From assembly GCF_037023755.1 (NCBI RefSeq), contig NZ_CP146100.1:2296501-2360500 (forward strand): 64,000 nt of DNA. Direction: 5' to 3'. The notes beneath the pieces are model-generated. The model did not search any database and was not told the origin of the DNA. It was given only the letters and a program-made list of their open reading frames with translations. This document shows positions 61,333-64,000 of the stretch, piece after piece (position 1 is the stretch's first letter; every line of letters begins with the position of its first letter). Made by a program: the position numbers and the translations under genes. This stretch comes from Saccharopolyspora sp. SCSIO 74807. GTDB taxonomy: Bacteria > Actinomycetota > Actinomycetes > Mycobacteriales > Pseudonocardiaceae.

Positions 61333-62535
61333 TCACGACAGCGGGCCCCGGCCGGCCCAGGTCCAGGCGTAGGCGCCGTCGTCGGCGGCTCGGCCGGCCT
61401 CGCCGAGTTCCAGCGGGCGGAAGGTGTCGACCATGACGGCGAGTTCGTCGAAGCGTTCGGTGCCGATGCTGCGTTCGTAGGCTCCGGGCTGCGGGCCGTG
61501 CGAATGCCCGCCGGGGTGCAGCGATATCGAGCCTTGGCCGATCCCGGAACCCTTGCGGGCGCCGTAGTCGCCACCGCAGTAGAACATCACCTCGTCGCTG
61601 TCCACATTGGAGTGGTAGTACGGCACCGGGATGGAAAGCGGGTGGTAGTCCACCTTGCGCGGGACGAAGTTGCACACCACGAAGTTCGCGCCCTCGAACA
61701 CCTGGTGCACCGGCGGCGGCTGGTGCACCCGCCCGGTGATCGGCTCGAAGTCGGCGACGTTGAACGTGTACGGGTACAGGCACCCGTCCCAGCCGACCAC
61801 GTCGAACGGGTGCTGCGGGTACACGTACCGGGTTCCGATCGGTGCGTCACCGCGGCCGCGGTGCTTGACCAGCACTTCCACGTCGGTGCCCGCTGCCAGC
61901 AGCGGGGCGGTCGGGCCGTGCAGGTCGCGCTCGCAGTACGGCGAGTGCTCCAGGAACTGCCCGTACCGCGACAGGTACCGCGCGGCCGGGGCGATGTGGC
62001 TGTTCGCCTCGATGCAGTAGGCGCGCAGCGGCTCGTCGCCCTGCGGAATCCAGCGGTGCGTCGTCGCGCGCGGCAGCAGGACGTAGTCGCCGCCACCCGC
62101 CCGCAGCTCGCCGAACACGGTTTCCACGACGGCATCGCCGGACTCGAGGTAAACGCACTCGTCGCCGATGGCGTTGCGGTACAGCGGCGAAGCCTCCCCG
62201 GCCGCCACGTAGGAGATCCGCACGTCGCCGTTGCCGAGCACGAGCCGCCGCCCGGTCACGACGTCGCGGGCCTTCCACTCCCGATCGTCGAACAGCTCGT
62301 GCAGCTTCAGGTGCCGCGGCTTCAGCGGATGGTTGGCCACCGTGGACTGATCGGGCAGTTCCCACGGGGTCGCGTCGACGATCGCCGAGGGGATTTCGCG
62401 GTGGTACAGCAACGATGAATCCGAGGAGAAGCCTTCCTCGCCCATCAGTTCCTCGAAGTACAACGTGCCTTCGGCGCTGCGGTGCTGGGTGTGCCGCTTC
62501 GGTGGCACCTCACCGATTCGGCGGTAGTACACCAT
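61333..62535 (-). CDS. hmgA: homogentisate 1,2-dioxygenase
   Basis: 400 residues from ATG 62535 (GGAGGGAG upstream). YYHSNVDSDEVMFYCGGDYG gives the iron-binding His and Glu, HPGGHSHGPQPG the third ligand and active-site His. MVYYRRIGEVPPKRHTQHR start and GEEGFSSDSSLLYHREIP also fit HmgA. Opens the ring of homogentisate to maleylacetoacetate in Tyr/Phe breakdown. Downstream pathway genes are not adjacent in the window. Confidence 0.92.
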   Translation of the reverse strand: MVYYRRIGEVPPKRHTQHRSAEGTLYFEELMGEEGFSSDSSLLYHREIPSAIVDATPWELPDQSTVANHPLKPRHLKLHELFDDREWKARDVVTGRRLVLGNGDVRISYVAAGEASPLYRNAIGDECVYLESGDAVVETVFGELRAGGGDYVLLPRATTHRWIPQGDEPLRAYCIEANSHIAPAARYLSRYGQFLEHSPYCERDLHGPTAPLLAAGTDVEVLVKHRGRGDAPIGTRYVYPQHPFDVVGWDGCLYPYTFNVADFEPITGRVHQPPPVHQVFEGANFVVCNFVPRKVDYHPLSIPVPYYHSNVDSDEVMFYCGGDYGARKGSGIGQGSISLHPGGHSHGPQPGAYERSIGTERFDELAVMVDTFRPLELGEAGRAADDGAYAWTWAGRGPLS

Positions 62536-62692
62536 GCTGCGCTCCCTCCGGTTCCTGCGAATCGACACTCGCACGAGCAGCCAGTCGGACTCCGCGTTGC
62601 ACATCTCGAAACGCGATGCGCGAATCCGACTATCCGGCGGTCGTGCGGCGACTGTCAATTCGCCGCAGCGAGCCGCGATCAGCCGACCGCGA

Positions 62693-63547
62693 TCAGCCGA
62701 CCGCGAGCACCACGTCCGAAAGCACCCGCGAGTCGCGCTCCACGACGGAGGACTCCGCGACGAGGCTGCCGCCCTCGTCCCAGATCCGGGTCCGGATCGT
62801 CTCGCCGGGGAAGACCACGCCGGTGAACCGCGCGGCGAAGGACGAGACCCGCTCCGCCTCGCCGCCCAGCGCGTTGTCCACCACGGCCTTGCACACCACG
62901 CCGTAGGTGCACAGGCCGTGCAGGATCGGCTGCGGATAGCCCGCCGCCTCGGCGAACGCGGGGTCGGCGTGCAGCGGATTCCGATCGCCGCAGAGGCGGT
63001 AGAGCAACGCCTGCTGCGGCTGGGTGACCGAGTCCGCGACGATGTCCGGCTCGCGCTCCGGCGGCTGCACGCGGTGCGACGGCCCGCGCTCACCGCCGAA
63101 TCCGCCTTCGCCGTGGGCGAAGATCGACGACCGGGTGGTGCACAGCGCTTCGCCGTCCACGGTCAGCGTGCTCTCCTGCACGATCACCGCGGCCTTGCCC
63201 TTGTCCTGCACATCCGCGATGCGGGTGGTCGAGCGTCCGCGGCCGCTCGTCGGGATGGGGCGGTGCACGGCGATCTCCTGCCCGCCGTGCAGCACCTTCG
63301 CCAGGTCGATCTCGACACCGGGGAAGGAGACCGCGGGCGGCTCGGACTGCCGCAGGTTCGGCGCGACGACCGCGAACGTGGGCAGCACCCGCAGGTCCCG
63401 CTCGTAGGCGTAGCGCAGCTCGCCGGGGTCGGTCGGCGGATCTCCGGCTCCGAGGGCCAGGTGGTAGAGCAGCACGTCGGAGGAATCCCACTCGACGTCC
63501 TGGGCGGCCACCGTCGCCCCGATGGCGACGTCCGGATCGATCGGCAT
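62693..63547 (-). CDS. MaoC-type (R)-specific enoyl-CoA hydratase
   Basis: 284 residues, ATG 63547. Double hot-dog layout: N-terminal half with WDSSDVLLYHLALGAGDPP and YERDLRVLPTFAVV, C-terminal half with the hydratase 2 motif RLCGDRNPLHADPAFAEAAG, then ILHGLCTYG. Resembles the hydratase domains of peroxisomal MFE-2 and the actinobacterial steroid side-chain enzymes. The KshB-like gene upstream supports a steroid or fatty-acid catabolic role. Confidence 0.88.
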   Translation of the reverse strand: MPIDPDVAIGATVAAQDVEWDSSDVLLYHLALGAGDPPTDPGELRYAYERDLRVLPTFAVVAPNLRQSEPPAVSFPGVEIDLAKVLHGGQEIAVHRPIPTSGRGRSTTRIADVQDKGKAAVIVQESTLTVDGEALCTTRSSIFAHGEGGFGGERGPSHRVQPPEREPDIVADSVTQPQQALLYRLCGDRNPLHADPAFAEAAGYPQPILHGLCTYGVVCKAVVDNALGGEAERVSSFAARFTGVVFPGETIRTRIWDEGGSLVAESSVVERDSRVLSDVVLAVG

Positions 63548-63637
63548 CTGGCGTCCTTTCGCAGTGCGTTTTCCGGCGGTGCGGGAGAATTCGCGCGCCG
63601 AGTCGCCGAGCCGAAGAACCGACGACCCTGAGCCCGT

Positions 63638-64000
63638 TCATTCGTAGCTGACGTGCACCTCGTCGGTGACGGGCAGCGCTTGGCAGGCGAGCACGATGCC
63701 CTCGTCGAGGTCTTCCTGCTCGAGGATGTCGTTCTGCTGCATGGCGACCTCGCCGCTGTTGATCCGGCACGCGCACGCGCTGCACGCGCCCTGCCTGCAC
63801 GAGAACGGCGCGTCGATGCCGCGTTCCAGCAGCAGGTCCAGCAGGCGCTGCTGCCGCGGCCAGGTGATCCGGTGCTGCTCCCCGTCGATGTCGACCTCGA
63901 CGGTCGCGGCGTCCTCGCCGGAGGCTTCGACCGGCTCCGGCGCGTCCTCGAACGGGTTCTGCTCCAGGGACAGGAACTTCTCGACGTGCACCTTGTTCGT
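63638..64000 (-). CDS. kshB: 3-ketosteroid 9-alpha-hydroxylase reductase-like protein, C-terminal end
   Basis: 121 codons visible; frame is open to the right edge, the gene starts outside. KVHVEKFLSLEQNPFED links the flavin part to a plant-type 2Fe-2S domain with CRQGACSACAC and LACQALP, Cys spacing 4-2-29. Typical of the reductase of Rieske oxygenases such as KshB or the PaaE group. With the MaoC gene next to it KshB is the better choice, but not proven. Confidence 0.75.
   Translation of the reverse strand, partial: TNKVHVEKFLSLEQNPFEDAPEPVEASGEDAATVEVDIDGEQHRITWPRQQRLLDLLLERGIDAPFSCRQGACSACACRINSGEVAMQQNDILEQEDLDEGIVLACQALPVTDEVHVSYE

Overview
The window is high-GC actinobacterial DNA, most likely from a Pseudonocardiales member; Saccharopolyspora or a close relative is my best guess. 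The reasons are very high GC at third codon positions, a DUF397/DUF5753 regulator pair, the order mprA-mprB-pepD-moaB-mscL, the order galU-glp-rimJ-sepX, and a zinc-free ribosomal protein cluster with an Mrf-type GTPase. Genus is an inference and was not tested.

Left part (1-18.3 kb): the C-terminally cut end of a UPF1/DNA2-like helicase with a long coiled-coil insert; an APH-like kinase; a fluoroacetate-dehalogenase-like hydrolase; a membrane/copper group (DUF5134 protein, PepSY protein, CopD-CtaG fusion, and after a small regulator locus the Cu+ ATPase CopA); an RNA m5C methyltransferase; two overlapping fluoride channel genes behind a possible fluoride riboswitch; a P450; and a GlxA-type regulator whose 5' side abuts a frameshifted tyrosine integrase remnant next to tRNA-Arg(CCT).

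Middle part (18.3-41.6 kb), mostly core genome: a STAND/TPR NTPase; a glycosyltransferase-like gene that contains 17 perfect copies of an 8-bp repeat in frame (a phase-variation candidate); a TPR-GGDEF protein; bluB; a divergent zinc-starvation cluster (S18, S14, L33, L28 one way; Mrf, L31B, L32 the other way, with a Zur-like box between); the stress locus mprAB-pepD-moaB-mscL, split here by a deoR-galT pair; and galU-glp-rimJ-sepX, of which glp and sepX have cell-division roles in relatives.

Right part (41.6-about 59.9 kb): a genomic island starting exactly at tRNA-Ala(CGC). It carries a large serine integrase whose reading frame runs on through the tRNA antisense, a catalytically altered resolvase-like protein, an intact SPPHW DNA methyltransferase behind two frameshifted methylase-like genes, a regulatory region with a perfect 32-bp palindrome, a solitary pyruvate-dehydrogenase-E1-like protein with a divergent Lrp regulator, a tightly overlapped operon (acyl-CoA-dehydrogenase-like, SelD, NMN-adenylyltransferase-like, archaeal-type phosphoglycerate-mutase-like) under a TetR regulator, a DUF2637 membrane protein, a double-HTH protein and a 190-bp tandem duplication. 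The selD operon has no Sec machinery near it and is the best candidate for an undescribed system, possibly a selenium small-molecule pathway.

Far right (60-64 kb): catabolic host genes: amidohydrolase, homogentisate dioxygenase, a MaoC hydratase and the end of a KshB-like reductase running off the window.
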